6,529 nucleotides of DNA from Bacteroidota bacterium (lineage in GTDB: Bacteria > Bacteroidota > Bacteroidia > Bacteroidales > WCHB1-69). Positions 1-6,220 of this stretch are shown piece after piece (the stretch's first letter is position 1; each line of letters starts with the position of its first letter). The stretch is taken from contig JAEWUL010000280.1 in assembly GCA_023459435.1 (NCBI GenBank), forward strand, positions 1 through 6,529, given 5' to 3'. The position numbers were made by a program, and so were the translations under genes. Below the pieces are notes generated by a model, which ran no database searches, was not told the DNA's origin, and saw only the letters and a program-made list of their open reading frames with translations.

Positions 1-576
1 AAAAATCAGATTTGGGAAAATGTATCTTTTTTAAATCCAAAAACGATCAAAAACAACATCATCAACAAATACCAACAGATGGGAATCAATGTTAATTTAT
101 CTGATTTTCAATACTATATCAACAAATATGTTGAAAAGCATGCCCCTACCCTATTTACCACATATCAATATCCTACAACCAGTATCACTGCCTCCCACTT
201 TTACACCAACGCCATTCCTTACACGAACATCTTAGACAAAAATCTGACTTCAGTAAATTCTTCTGAAACTCTTGTTTTAGCAACCATAACACCATTCAAC
301 AAAAATGTAAAAATTAGAATTACACCTGTTGATGATCAAAACACTTTTTATTATGAGAGTTATGCCTTATTAGATCTAGAATCGGGAGGTTGGACAATTG
401 AAAAATCTGATGATCAAGAATTTATCATTACATCACAAAGAGAAAACATTCTTGTTTCATTTAAATTCAATAATCTAAATGTACCTAATACCGGCCAGAA
501 ATTTCCGATAAATATTGAATATTTTGAAAATGGAAGTAGTACCCCAACTTTTTTAAAAACAGTGACTTTTTTATAA
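1..576 (+). CDS. 3' end of a hypothetical protein gene (5' end outside window)
   Basis: The frame is open from the first base and stops with TAA at 574-576, so this is the last 191 residues of a longer protein. The ATG at 79 is an internal methionine rather than a demonstrated start, because the 26 codons before it are also open. I do not recognise the family. The first ~60 visible residues look helical and polar (INKY occurs twice, in similar contexts). The rest alternates hydrophobic and polar residues, with aromatic pairs such as TFYYESYALLDLESGGW and an ending TFLKTVTFL, as in beta-rich or Ig-like extracellular domains. That structural reading is inference. No transmembrane segment or type IX secretion C-terminal signal is evident. 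Base composition is AT-rich, like the two genes to its right. No clear terminator follows; the next promoter lies about 20 bases downstream. The coding call is fairly secure and the function is unknown. Confidence 0.75.
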   Translation, partial: KNQIWENVSFLNPKTIKNNIINKYQQMGINVNLSDFQYYINKYVEKHAPTLFTTYQYPTTSITASHFYTNAIPYTNILDKNLTSVNSSETLVLATITPFNKNVKIRITPVDDQNTFYYESYALLDLESGGWTIEKSDDQEFIITSQRENILVSFKFNNLNVPNTGQKFPINIEYFENGSSTPTFLKTVTFL

Positions 577-596
577 TATGAAGTTAAAAAAAAGGG

Positions 597-624
597 TTTG
601 TTAAGATTTTTTTTTGTATCTTTG
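597..624 (+). promoter_or_regulatory. Bacteroidota-type promoter upstream of the GNAT-racemase unit
   Basis: TATCTTTG at 617-624 matches the Bacteroidota -7 consensus TAnnTTTG exactly. TTTG at 597-600 can serve as the -33 element, with a 16-base spacer that is a little shorter than the usual 17-23. Transcription would begin near 630-632 and give a leader of about 155 bases before the acetyltransferase start at 788. The match is seen in the sequence; promoter activity is inferred. Confidence 0.55.
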
Positions 625-720
625 TCGAGCAAATGAGGTTGAATCCGGTATTTATGTACATAAATCAATAGAGATTCGCCATATAATCGCTACCTATCAA
701 AACAAAGGTAATGATTTGTA

Positions 721-738
721 TACTTTCGTTTCAAACGA
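721..738 (+). promoter_or_regulatory. Weak second promoter box overlapping a 13-base perfect dyad
   Basis: TACTTTCG (721-728) differs by one base from TAnnTTTG and could be a second -7 box closer to the gene, but no good -33 element lies 19-21 bases upstream. It overlaps the perfect inverted repeat TCGTTT-C-AAACGA (726-738), which would cover the transcription start expected from this box. That position would suit a repressor operator, but a 6+1+6 palindrome in AT-rich DNA could also arise by chance. Confidence 0.28.
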
Positions 739-752
739 CAAAAAGGTTAAAA

Positions 753-791
753 ATGAATCATGAAATGAACATTATAAAAAAACGATTATGA
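753..791 (+). other. Possible 12-codon minicistron coupled to the acetyltransferase start
   Basis: A short frame reads MNHEMNIIKKRL and stops with TGA at 789-791. That stop overlaps the ATG of the acetyltransferase (788-790) in an ATGA arrangement. The ATG at 753 is preceded by AAAAAGG (740-746) at a 6-base spacing, a better Shine-Dalgarno match than the one for the acetyltransferase itself. The arrangement would fit translational coupling. Frames this short are common by chance, and Bacteroidota often do not rely on Shine-Dalgarno pairing, so this is only a candidate. Confidence 0.2.
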
Positions 792-1231
792 AAGAGTATC
801 AATTATTTAATGAAGAAAACAAACCCAGTCCACAAGAAAGAAAAGAGATTATTGAATTTTTGTATCAACATTTAGAACAATTTGGGGATTCCAAAGAGGA
901 TATTGAAAAGTGTGTACAATATGCGATCAAAGAGAGTGATAGTTTTGGGGGGTTCATACTTCAATCATTTGAGGGAGGAGTAACAACATGTATTGTTATC
1001 GTCAATCAAACCGGTATGAAAGGGTATATTCCTGAAAACATACTGGTATATATTGCCACTCATAAAGAATTCAGAGGGAAAGGAATTGGTAAAAAAATGA
1101 TGATAAAAGCGATAGAGTTGGCAGATGGGAATATTGCATTACATGTTGAGCCTGACAATCCTGCAAAATACCTATATGAAAAAATTGGATTTACAAATAA
1201 ATATCTTGAAATGAGATATATAAAAAAATAG
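788..1231 (+). CDS. GNAT family N-acetyltransferase
   Basis: This 147-residue protein has the length and layout of a single-domain GNAT enzyme, which transfers an acetyl group from acetyl-CoA to an amine. The acetyl-CoA pyrophosphate-binding motif A is clear: the beta-4 strand ILVYIATHKEF (85-95) runs into RGKGIG (96-101; pattern R-x-x-G-x-G/A). The C-terminal motif B is also present, with LHVEPDNPAKYLYEKIGF (118-135), the usual N-x-x-A-x-x-x-Y-x-x-x-GF signature. The N-terminal ~75 residues are helical and probably form the acceptor site, so the substrate cannot be read from sequence. There is no signal peptide or membrane segment, so it is cytoplasmic. The ATG at 788 is the only sensible start: the nearby upstream ATGs at 753, 760 and 765 are out of frame. 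The stop lies 3 bases before the racemase gene, so the two are very likely co-transcribed and may act on related amino acids (inference). Confidence 0.9.
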   Translation: MKEYQLFNEENKPSPQERKEIIEFLYQHLEQFGDSKEDIEKCVQYAIKESDSFGGFILQSFEGGVTTCIVIVNQTGMKGYIPENILVYIATHKEFRGKGIGKKMMIKAIELADGNIALHVEPDNPAKYLYEKIGFTNKYLEMRYIKK

Positions 1232-1234
1232 ATC

Positions 1235-2311
1235 ATGGCATTTATAACGTTAAATACTGAAAAGCTCAGGTTAAATTTTGAATATCTGGACAAACTTTTC
1301 AAGAAGAAAAACATCAAATGGTCTGTTGTTTCAAAATTACTATGTGGCAATAAGGATTATTTACAGGAATTACTCAAATTCAACATTCAGCAGATTTGTG
1401 ATTCACGTGTAACCAATTTAAAAAATGTTAAGCAGATAAACCCAAATATCGAGACCATTTACATCAAGCCACCTGCTAAACGTGCTATTAAAAACATTGT
1501 ACAATACGCTGATATCAGTATGAATACGGAGTATCAGACCATTAAGTTGTTATCTGATGAAGCACAGAAGCAGAAAAAGGTACATAAGATCATCATTATG
1601 ATAGAATTAGGTGAACTCAGAGAGGGAATCATGCGGGATGATCTGATCGATTTTTATTCGAGCGTTTTTAATTTAAAAAACATTGAAGTTGTGGGTATTG
1701 GTGCTAATCTAAGTTGTTTGTATGGTGTACTTCCAAACCACGACAAACTGATACAGTTAAGTTTATACAAACAATTAATTGAAGCAAAGTTCAATACAAA
1801 AATAGAATATGTTTCAGGAGGTTCATCTGTAACCATTCCTTTGATATTTCAAAATCTACTCCCAAAAGGGATCAATCATTTCAGAGTTGGGGAGTCCCTT
1901 TTTTTAGGGACAGACGTATACAATAACAGCCGATTGAAGAAGATGGAAACAGATGTTTTCATTTTATATGCGGAGATTATTGAATTGATTGAAAAACCGC
2001 AACTTCCCGATGGAGAGATGGGAACTAATGTAGAGGGGCACTCGATCACATTTGATCAAGGATTAACGGGAAAAACCAGTTATAGGGCCATTGTTGACAT
2101 TGGTTTATTAGATGTTGATGATCAACATATTACACCCATCGACACCAATTGTTCCATTGTAGGGGGTAGTTCTGATATGTTGGTGATCGGAATATCAGAA
2201 AATGCGAACAACTACAAAGTGGGTGATTTGCTAAAATTTCATTTAGACTACATGGGAACTCTAAGAATATTGAATTCTAAATACATAGAAAAAAGAATCA
2301 TTAATTCGTGA
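1235..2311 (+). CDS. orr: Ornithine/alanine racemase-like PLP-dependent enzyme (fold type III)
   Basis: The 358-residue protein resembles clostridial ornithine racemase (Orr), a PLP enzyme with the alanine racemase fold that interconverts L- and D-ornithine. The probable Schiff-base lysine is K34 in VVSKLLCGN (31-39). Other family landmarks, in order, are YADISMNTE (91-99), KVHKIIIM (115-122), ELGELREGI (124-132), VSGGSS (193-198) near the phosphate-binding part of the barrel, RVGESLFLG (217-225), IIELIEKPQLPDGE (248-261), and a C-terminal beta domain with GGSSDMLVIGIS (310-321). Length matches Orr. No signal peptide is visible, so it is cytoplasmic. The ATG at 1235 lies 3 bases after the acetyltransferase stop, without its own Shine-Dalgarno, which suggests coupled translation. 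The family is secure, but the substrate is less so: related enzymes act on ornithine, lysine or other amino acids, and most databases would name this one alanine/ornithine racemase family. A role in D-amino acid metabolism is inference. Confidence 0.88.
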   Translation: MAFITLNTEKLRLNFEYLDKLFKKKNIKWSVVSKLLCGNKDYLQELLKFNIQQICDSRVTNLKNVKQINPNIETIYIKPPAKRAIKNIVQYADISMNTEYQTIKLLSDEAQKQKKVHKIIIMIELGELREGIMRDDLIDFYSSVFNLKNIEVVGIGANLSCLYGVLPNHDKLIQLSLYKQLIEAKFNTKIEYVSGGSSVTIPLIFQNLLPKGINHFRVGESLFLGTDVYNNSRLKKMETDVFILYAEIIELIEKPQLPDGEMGTNVEGHSITFDQGLTGKTSYRAIVDIGLLDVDDQHITPIDTNCSIVGGSSDMLVIGISENANNYKVGDLLKFHLDYMGTLRILNSKYIEKRIINS

Positions 2312-2330
2312 TGAGTTTTAGTGAAGTGTG

Positions 2331-2372
2331 AATAATAAAAAAGTGCTAATGAGATTTGTTTCTCACTAGCAC
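2331..2372 (-). terminator. Rho-independent terminator of the etf operon
   Basis: GTGCTAATGAGA (2343-2354) and TCTCACTAGCAC (2361-2372) form a 12-base stem with a single A-C mismatch around the 6-base loop TTTGTT. Read on the minus strand, the stem is followed by TTTTTTATTATT (2342 down to 2331), the tract expected of an intrinsic terminator. On the + strand the hairpin is followed by ATTCGTTTGG, with no T tract. It should therefore mainly end transcripts from the etf operon and may only partly stop those from the racemase, whose stop lies 31 bases upstream of the stem. Confidence 0.82.
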
Positions 2373-2386
2373 ATTCGTTTGGAATC

Positions 2387-2463
2387 TTTAGCCTTTAGCC
2401 TTTGGCCTTTAGCCTTTGGCCCTTAGCCTTTGGCCTTTAGCCTTTAGCCTTTGGCCTTTGGCC
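2387..2463. repeat. Eleven tandem copies of the heptamer TTTRGCC
   Basis: The 77 bases are exactly eleven contiguous 7-base units without any insertion or deletion. Ten are TTTAGCC or TTTGGCC and one (2422-2428) is CTTAGCC. The fourth base runs A A G A G A G A A G G. The array ends at 2463, directly against the stop codon of the acyl-CoA dehydrogenase (TTA at 2464-2466 on this strand), and begins 14 bases after the terminator stem. It therefore lies within the 3' untranslated region of the etf transcript. GGCC is self-complementary, so neighbouring units can form small hairpins such as GGCC-TTT-GGCC (2453-2463). Copy number probably varies through replication slippage (inference). Confidence 0.97.
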
Positions 2464-4182
2464 TTATATTTGTTTATATTCTGCCAAATCTTCGATCTGG
2501 AAATCTCTAATAAAGGAGAAATGTCCTTGGGAGATTGCTTTAACCTGACGAAGATAGGTGAATGTTGAACGTTTTAAGGTGTAACAATCACAATCGTGAA
2601 GCAATGCATCGTGCATCAGAATATAGGTCATGATGATATGGGAAGCCATTTCCACCAATCTTCTGGCCTGGAAATCAAGTGCTTCATCGCTTTTCAGATC
2701 GGATACGATTTGTCTTGCTTTTTCGTACTCTTCAGTCATAGCAACCAGATCTGCTTTTGCGAGTTCGAACTCAGGAGTAACTGGTTTTGAAGCGAATGCC
2801 TGGATCATTTCGGAATAGGTATTGTTGATCACGGCACGGATTGCTGCAACGACCTGTAATTGAGAAGTTCCTTCGTAGATAGTGGTGATTCTGGCATCAC
2901 GGTACATTCTTTCTACAGGGAAATCTTTCATATAACCGGTACCACCATGAATTTGAATGGCATCGTATGTAATTTGATTACAATATTCACTGGACATCAG
3001 CTTCAACATAGGAGTTAGAGCATCTGCGATACGGTTGTAGTGTTTCATTTCAGCACGTTCTTCTGCAGTCATGGTACGACCTTTAGCATGCTCTTCGATC
3101 AGCTTATACATATCCACGGCACGAGCTGTTTCGTATAGGATAGATCGGGAAGCATCAATTTTAGCTCTCATATTTTGAAGAAGTTCATAAACGGCAGGGA
3201 ACTGGATAATCGCTTTTCCGAACTGTTCTCTTTCCTGTGCATACTTCACGGCTTCGCGGTAAGCGGCTTCAGCAATTCCAACAGATTGAGCACCAACACC
3301 CAAACGTGCGCCATTCATCAATGACATCACATATTTAATGAGTCCCATTCTTCTGTTACCCACCAATTTAGCAGGAGCATTTTTGAACACCAATTCGCAG
3401 GTTGGAGAACCTTTGATTCCCATTTTATTTTCCACGCGACGAACGATAACGCCCTGATCTTGTTTATCATACACGAAATAAGACAACCCACGACCATCTT
3501 TAGTACCCTCTTCAGAGCGGGCCAACACCAGTTTAATATCTGCATCTCCGTTGGTAATGAAACGTTTCACGCCATTCAGTCTCCAGCATTGAGCAGGTTC
3601 ATCCCAGGTTGCTTTCAGTTGAACCGCCTGAAGGTCGGAACCGGCATCTGGTTCAGTTAAGTCCATAGAGCATGTCGCTCCCTGGTTGATTCTGGGTAAG
3701 AACTCATCTTTAATTTCATCGGAAGCGAATTCATGAATGGTTTCCGCACAATCTTGAAGACCCCAGATGTTAGCAAAACCACCATCGGCGCGGGAAACAA
3801 GTTCAGCAGCCATCACGTAAGGAACCATTGAAAAGTTCAATCCGTTATATTTGTAGGGTAAAGACATCCCGAAGAGTCTGGCATCGGTAAGTGCTTTGAT
3901 ATTTTCAGCAGTACCTTTTGCGTACACTACTCTACCGTTTTCAACGCGGGCGCCTTCATGATCTACACTTTCAGCATTTGGAGCGATCACTTCGCCACAA
4001 ATATCACCAACGATTTCAAGAACTTTATCATAAGTATCGATAGCATCTTCGAAATCAACGGGAGCAACAGCTTCCGATTTTGCGAAAGCGTAGTTGTTTT
4101 CTTTCAATCGAACAATTTTCTCCATCAAAGGATGTTTCAATTGAAATTTTAAATTTTCATTGTCGGTATAAAAATTAGCCAT
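2464..4182 (-). CDS. Acyl-CoA dehydrogenase, long form with C-terminal extension
   Basis: This 572-residue flavoprotein should catalyse alpha,beta-dehydrogenation of an acyl-CoA thioester using FAD and hand electrons to the ETF encoded upstream. The N-terminal helical domain spans about 45-165. The middle beta domain has DLTEPDAGSDLQ (174-185), GVKRFITNGD (204-213) and KMGIKGSPTCELVF (253-266). The C-terminal helical domain has REQFGKAIIQFPAV (318-331), QIHGGTGYMKDFPVERMYRD (410-429) and IYEGTSQLQ (435-443). E437 in YEGTS occupies the catalytic-base position of medium- and short-chain enzymes, so the active site looks intact. At 572 residues it exceeds the usual ~380: there is an N-terminal lead of ~40 residues and ~130 residues after the core. 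That resembles the long DmdC-like class found in Bacteroidota, so acyl chain length cannot be assigned. The start follows the etfA stop by 6 bases, making it the last gene of the operon. Confidence 0.93.
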   Translation of the reverse strand: MANFYTDNENLKFQLKHPLMEKIVRLKENNYAFAKSEAVAPVDFEDAIDTYDKVLEIVGDICGEVIAPNAESVDHEGARVENGRVVYAKGTAENIKALTDARLFGMSLPYKYNGLNFSMVPYVMAAELVSRADGGFANIWGLQDCAETIHEFASDEIKDEFLPRINQGATCSMDLTEPDAGSDLQAVQLKATWDEPAQCWRLNGVKRFITNGDADIKLVLARSEEGTKDGRGLSYFVYDKQDQGVIVRRVENKMGIKGSPTCELVFKNAPAKLVGNRRMGLIKYVMSLMNGARLGVGAQSVGIAEAAYREAVKYAQEREQFGKAIIQFPAVYELLQNMRAKIDASRSILYETARAVDMYKLIEEHAKGRTMTAEERAEMKHYNRIADALTPMLKLMSSEYCNQITYDAIQIHGGTGYMKDFPVERMYRDARITTIYEGTSQLQVVAAIRAVINNTYSEMIQAFASKPVTPEFELAKADLVAMTEEYEKARQIVSDLKSDEALDFQARRLVEMASHIIMTYILMHDALLHDCDCYTLKRSTFTYLRQVKAISQGHFSFIRDFQIEDLAEYKQI

Positions 4183-4188
4183 AATAAT

Positions 4189-5211
4189 CTATTTTGAATG
4201 TTTTTTGTAATAAGCTATCATTTTAGGGAGCACCTCTTGCAAGTCACCGGTAACAGCATAGTCAGCGATTGCATTGATAGGAGCTTCAGGATCTGAATTG
4301 ATAGAGATGATTTTTGCGGATTGGTCCATACCTGCACGGTGTTGCACAGCTCCGGAGATTCCGCAAGCGATATAAAGTTTTGGTCTTACGGTTACACCGG
4401 TTTGACCAATTTGACGTTCATGTTCTGCATAACCTGCATCGACAGCGGCGCGGGTTGCACCCACTTCACCACCAAGTACTGCAGCTAAATCGTAAAGAAG
4501 TTTAAAATTTTCTTTAGAGCCAACGCCATAACCACCGGCAACGATGATACCGGAAGCTTTAAGGTTCACTTTTTGAGCTTCAATATGACGATCCAGGATT
4601 TCGATCAAAAGATCTTCCGGTTTAAGGATTTTAGCTGGATCGATCAATTTGATCACTGCTTGTTTTTTTGAAGGAGCTTCTTCCAGTTTCATCACACCTT
4701 CACGAACGGTAGCCATTTGAGGGCGGGTATCAGGGTTGATAATGGTTGCAATAATATTACCACCAAAAGCGGGTCTGATTTGATATAAAAGATTTTTATA
4801 GGTTGTTCCGGATTTATTATCGGTATGATCCCCAATTTCAAGAGAAGTACAGTCGGCCGTAAGACCACAGCGTAAAACGGATGCTACTCTGGGGGCTAAG
4901 TCTCTACCCACTGAAGTAGCTCCAAAAAGGGCTATTTCAGGTTTTTCAGTTTCAAAGATAGATTGAACCAAACGGAAATGGGGTAATGTTCTGTAGGGGA
5001 ACAGGTCTTTATGTTCAGCGACATGGATCACATCAACGCCAAAATCCTGAATTCTATCCAAAGTATCTCCGGCTACATCAGTAAAAACAAGTGCTTCTAA
5101 TTGAACGCCCAGTTGTTCAGCTAATTTTCTACCTTTTGACAAAAGCTCCAGTGAAACGTCTGCAATGGTTTTTTCTTCAGTAACTTCGCAATATACAAAT
5201 ACGTTTTTCAT
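4189..5211 (-). CDS. etfA: Electron transfer flavoprotein alpha subunit
   Basis: EtfA pairs with EtfB to form the soluble heterodimer that carries electrons from acyl-CoA dehydrogenases. The 340-residue length fits the family. The N-terminal ~190 residues form the Rossmann-like domain I, with GATSVGRDLAPRVA (97-110), CGLTADCTSLEI (115-126) and RPAFGGNIIATI (146-157). The C-terminal FAD domain is complete: GGYGVGSKENF (226-236), GATRAAVDAGY (251-261), QIGQTG (267-272), GISGAVQHRAGM (284-295) and INSDPEAPI (304-312). R254, T271 and H291 align with flavin-contacting R249, T266 and H286 of human ETFA; this alignment was made by hand. Translation starts at ATG 5211-5209, after a 49-base A-rich gap from etfB. 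The dehydrogenase gene follows after 6 bases, so all three genes probably share one message. No frameshift or missing motif was seen. Confidence 0.97.
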   Translation of the reverse strand: MKNVFVYCEVTEEKTIADVSLELLSKGRKLAEQLGVQLEALVFTDVAGDTLDRIQDFGVDVIHVAEHKDLFPYRTLPHFRLVQSIFETEKPEIALFGATSVGRDLAPRVASVLRCGLTADCTSLEIGDHTDNKSGTTYKNLLYQIRPAFGGNIIATIINPDTRPQMATVREGVMKLEEAPSKKQAVIKLIDPAKILKPEDLLIEILDRHIEAQKVNLKASGIIVAGGYGVGSKENFKLLYDLAAVLGGEVGATRAAVDAGYAEHERQIGQTGVTVRPKLYIACGISGAVQHRAGMDQSAKIISINSDPEAPINAIADYAVTGDLQEVLPKMIAYYKKHSK

Positions 5212-5260
5212 ATAATTGTTTTTTCTTTTTTTTAATTTTTTTTAAATACCCTTAAGCAGA
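5212..5260 (-). promoter_or_regulatory. A-rich translation leader between etfB and etfA
   Basis: On the minus strand this 49-base spacer is almost all A before the etfA ATG: runs of eight, eight and six A are interrupted by TT, G and C. It has no Shine-Dalgarno match. A-rich, unstructured leaders are typical of efficient initiation in Bacteroidota, so this probably serves as the etfA ribosome-loading region. No hairpin or promoter is visible, so it should not break the operon. Confidence 0.45.
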
Positions 5261-6133
5261 TTAGCCAATGACTCTTGATTTTAAAAGATCGAGCATTAAC
5301 TCTTCCACATCAGCATCTTTACTTGTTAAGACTTTATTCTCTTTCTGAGCTAAAACAACATTATCGATATTTTTAACTTTAGTAGGAGAACCTGTTAAGC
5401 CGAGGTACGCATCGTTTGCCTGAATCATATCAACGCTCCATTCCTCAATTTTGAGGTAAGGTCTGTCATTGAAAAGGTCTGTATAATCACGTGTTTCCTC
5501 TTGAAGTTCGCTCACTGTTCTGGCATGTTTGAATTGCATCACTCTTTTCGCATTTCTGGCGCGACAAGGAGTTGCAGATCCGTGCACGGTAACAAGAGCA
5601 GGAAGAGGAGAAACAACAGTTTCCACACCTCTTTCAAGACGTCTTTTAATCACGATTTTTTGGACATTAATTTCCACCAACTCTTCAGCGTATGTGATTT
5701 GAGGAAAATGCAGTTTTTCAGCTGTTTGGGGGCCTACCTGAGCGGTATCTCCATCAATAGCCTGTAATCCGCAAAAGATCAAGTCAGGATTTAATTTTTC
5801 GACTGCTTTAGAGATAGCATATGATGTTGCAAGGGTATCTGATCCTGCAAATTTTCTGTCTGTTAAAAGGAATCCTTGATCTGCACCGCGATAAATAGAT
5901 TCTCTGATGATCTCAGCTGCTCTGGAAGGTCCCATTGTGATCACAGAAACCTCTGCATCACCAAGTCGGTCCTTAGCTTCTAAAGCCATTTCCAAAGCAC
6001 ATAAATCATCTGGATTGTAGATAGCAGGAAGAGCACCTCTGTTCACTGTACCATCCGCTTTCATCGCATCTTTCCCAACATTTCTGGTGTCAGGAACTTG
6101 TTTTGCAAGTACGAGAATTTTCAATTTTTTCAT
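5261..6133 (-). CDS. etfB: Electron transfer flavoprotein beta subunit
   Basis: EtfB holds the AMP or second flavin of the ETF heterodimer and contacts the partner dehydrogenase. From ATG 6133 the protein has 290 residues, slightly longer than the usual 250-265. Family features are KILVLAKQVPDT (5-16), NPDDLCALEMAL (40-51), VITMGP (64-69), GSDTLATSYAIS (97-108), the nucleotide-binding loop AIDGDTAQVGPQ (125-136), and a C-terminal LGLTGSPTKV (244-253) near the recognition-loop end. The AIDGDTAQVGP loop is the version in Clostridium-type ETFs, many of which bifurcate electrons. Mitochondrial-type EtfB has AIDDDxNxTGQ there. A longer frame begins at TTG 6163, but that codon lies inside the -7 promoter box, and the ATG opens directly on the conserved first beta strand, so the ATG start is preferred. 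It is the first gene of the operon, followed by etfA. Confidence 0.96.
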   Translation of the reverse strand: MKKLKILVLAKQVPDTRNVGKDAMKADGTVNRGALPAIYNPDDLCALEMALEAKDRLGDAEVSVITMGPSRAAEIIRESIYRGADQGFLLTDRKFAGSDTLATSYAISKAVEKLNPDLIFCGLQAIDGDTAQVGPQTAEKLHFPQITYAEELVEINVQKIVIKRRLERGVETVVSPLPALVTVHGSATPCRARNAKRVMQFKHARTVSELQEETRDYTDLFNDRPYLKIEEWSVDMIQANDAYLGLTGSPTKVKNIDNVVLAQKENKVLTSKDADVEELMLDLLKSRVIG

Positions 6134-6160
6134 GTAATCTTGTTTAAAAAGTTTGGACTG

Positions 6161-6186
6161 CAAAAATACTAAAAATTCTTAACAAA
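6161..6186 (-). promoter_or_regulatory. Probable promoter of the etfB-etfA-acyl-CoA dehydrogenase operon
   Basis: Reading the minus strand, TATTTTTG (6168 down to 6161) matches the Bacteroidota -7 consensus TAnnTTTG exactly. TTTG (6186 down to 6183) could be the -33 element, although the 14-base spacer is shorter than usual. Transcription would start near 6153-6156, leaving a leader of about 20 bases before the etfB ATG. The box lies 52 bases after the LytTR gene stop, with no terminator hairpin between them, so read-through from that gene may also contribute. Confidence 0.5.
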
Positions 6187-6220
6187 AGTTAAATATCATA
6201 AATGCAACTATATTAATAAC

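Noticed and set aside
577..610. A8...T8 stretch after the first gene considered as a terminator
   Set aside because: Pairing would be A-T only, around a 12-base loop, too weak for an intrinsic terminator. The T run overlaps the promoter spacer.
414..668. Minus-strand open frame of 84 codons across the end of the first gene
   Set aside because: It overlaps a longer + strand frame and its putative product resembles no family. It is most likely a shadow of the + strand gene and AT-rich spacer.
633..671. Twelve-codon frame (MRLNPVFMYINQ) just after the predicted transcription start near 631
   Set aside because: It has no ribosome site, no coupling to the next gene and no supporting feature; it would have to be leaderless.
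691..710. TACCT-N10-AGGTA inverted repeat in the spacer
   Set aside because: Only 5 bases per arm with a 10-base loop, and flanking bases do not extend it. This is expected by chance in a spacer of this length.
2337..2372. Hairpin considered as a terminator for the + strand racemase gene
   Set aside because: No T tract follows on the + strand. The T-rich side is on the minus strand, so it is assigned to the etf operon; weak bidirectional action remains possible.
2387..2463. Heptamer array considered as a CRISPR array or an inherited coding repeat
   Set aside because: Units are 7 bases with no spacers, the array lies after the stop codon, and both strands carry frequent stops in the repeat, so it is neither a CRISPR nor coding.
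3327..3545. Alternative-frame open stretch within the acyl-CoA dehydrogenase gene
   Set aside because: It lies wholly inside a gene with conserved motifs on the same strand in another frame, so it is a shadow frame. The same applies to the + strand frames inside etfA, etfB and the dehydrogenase.
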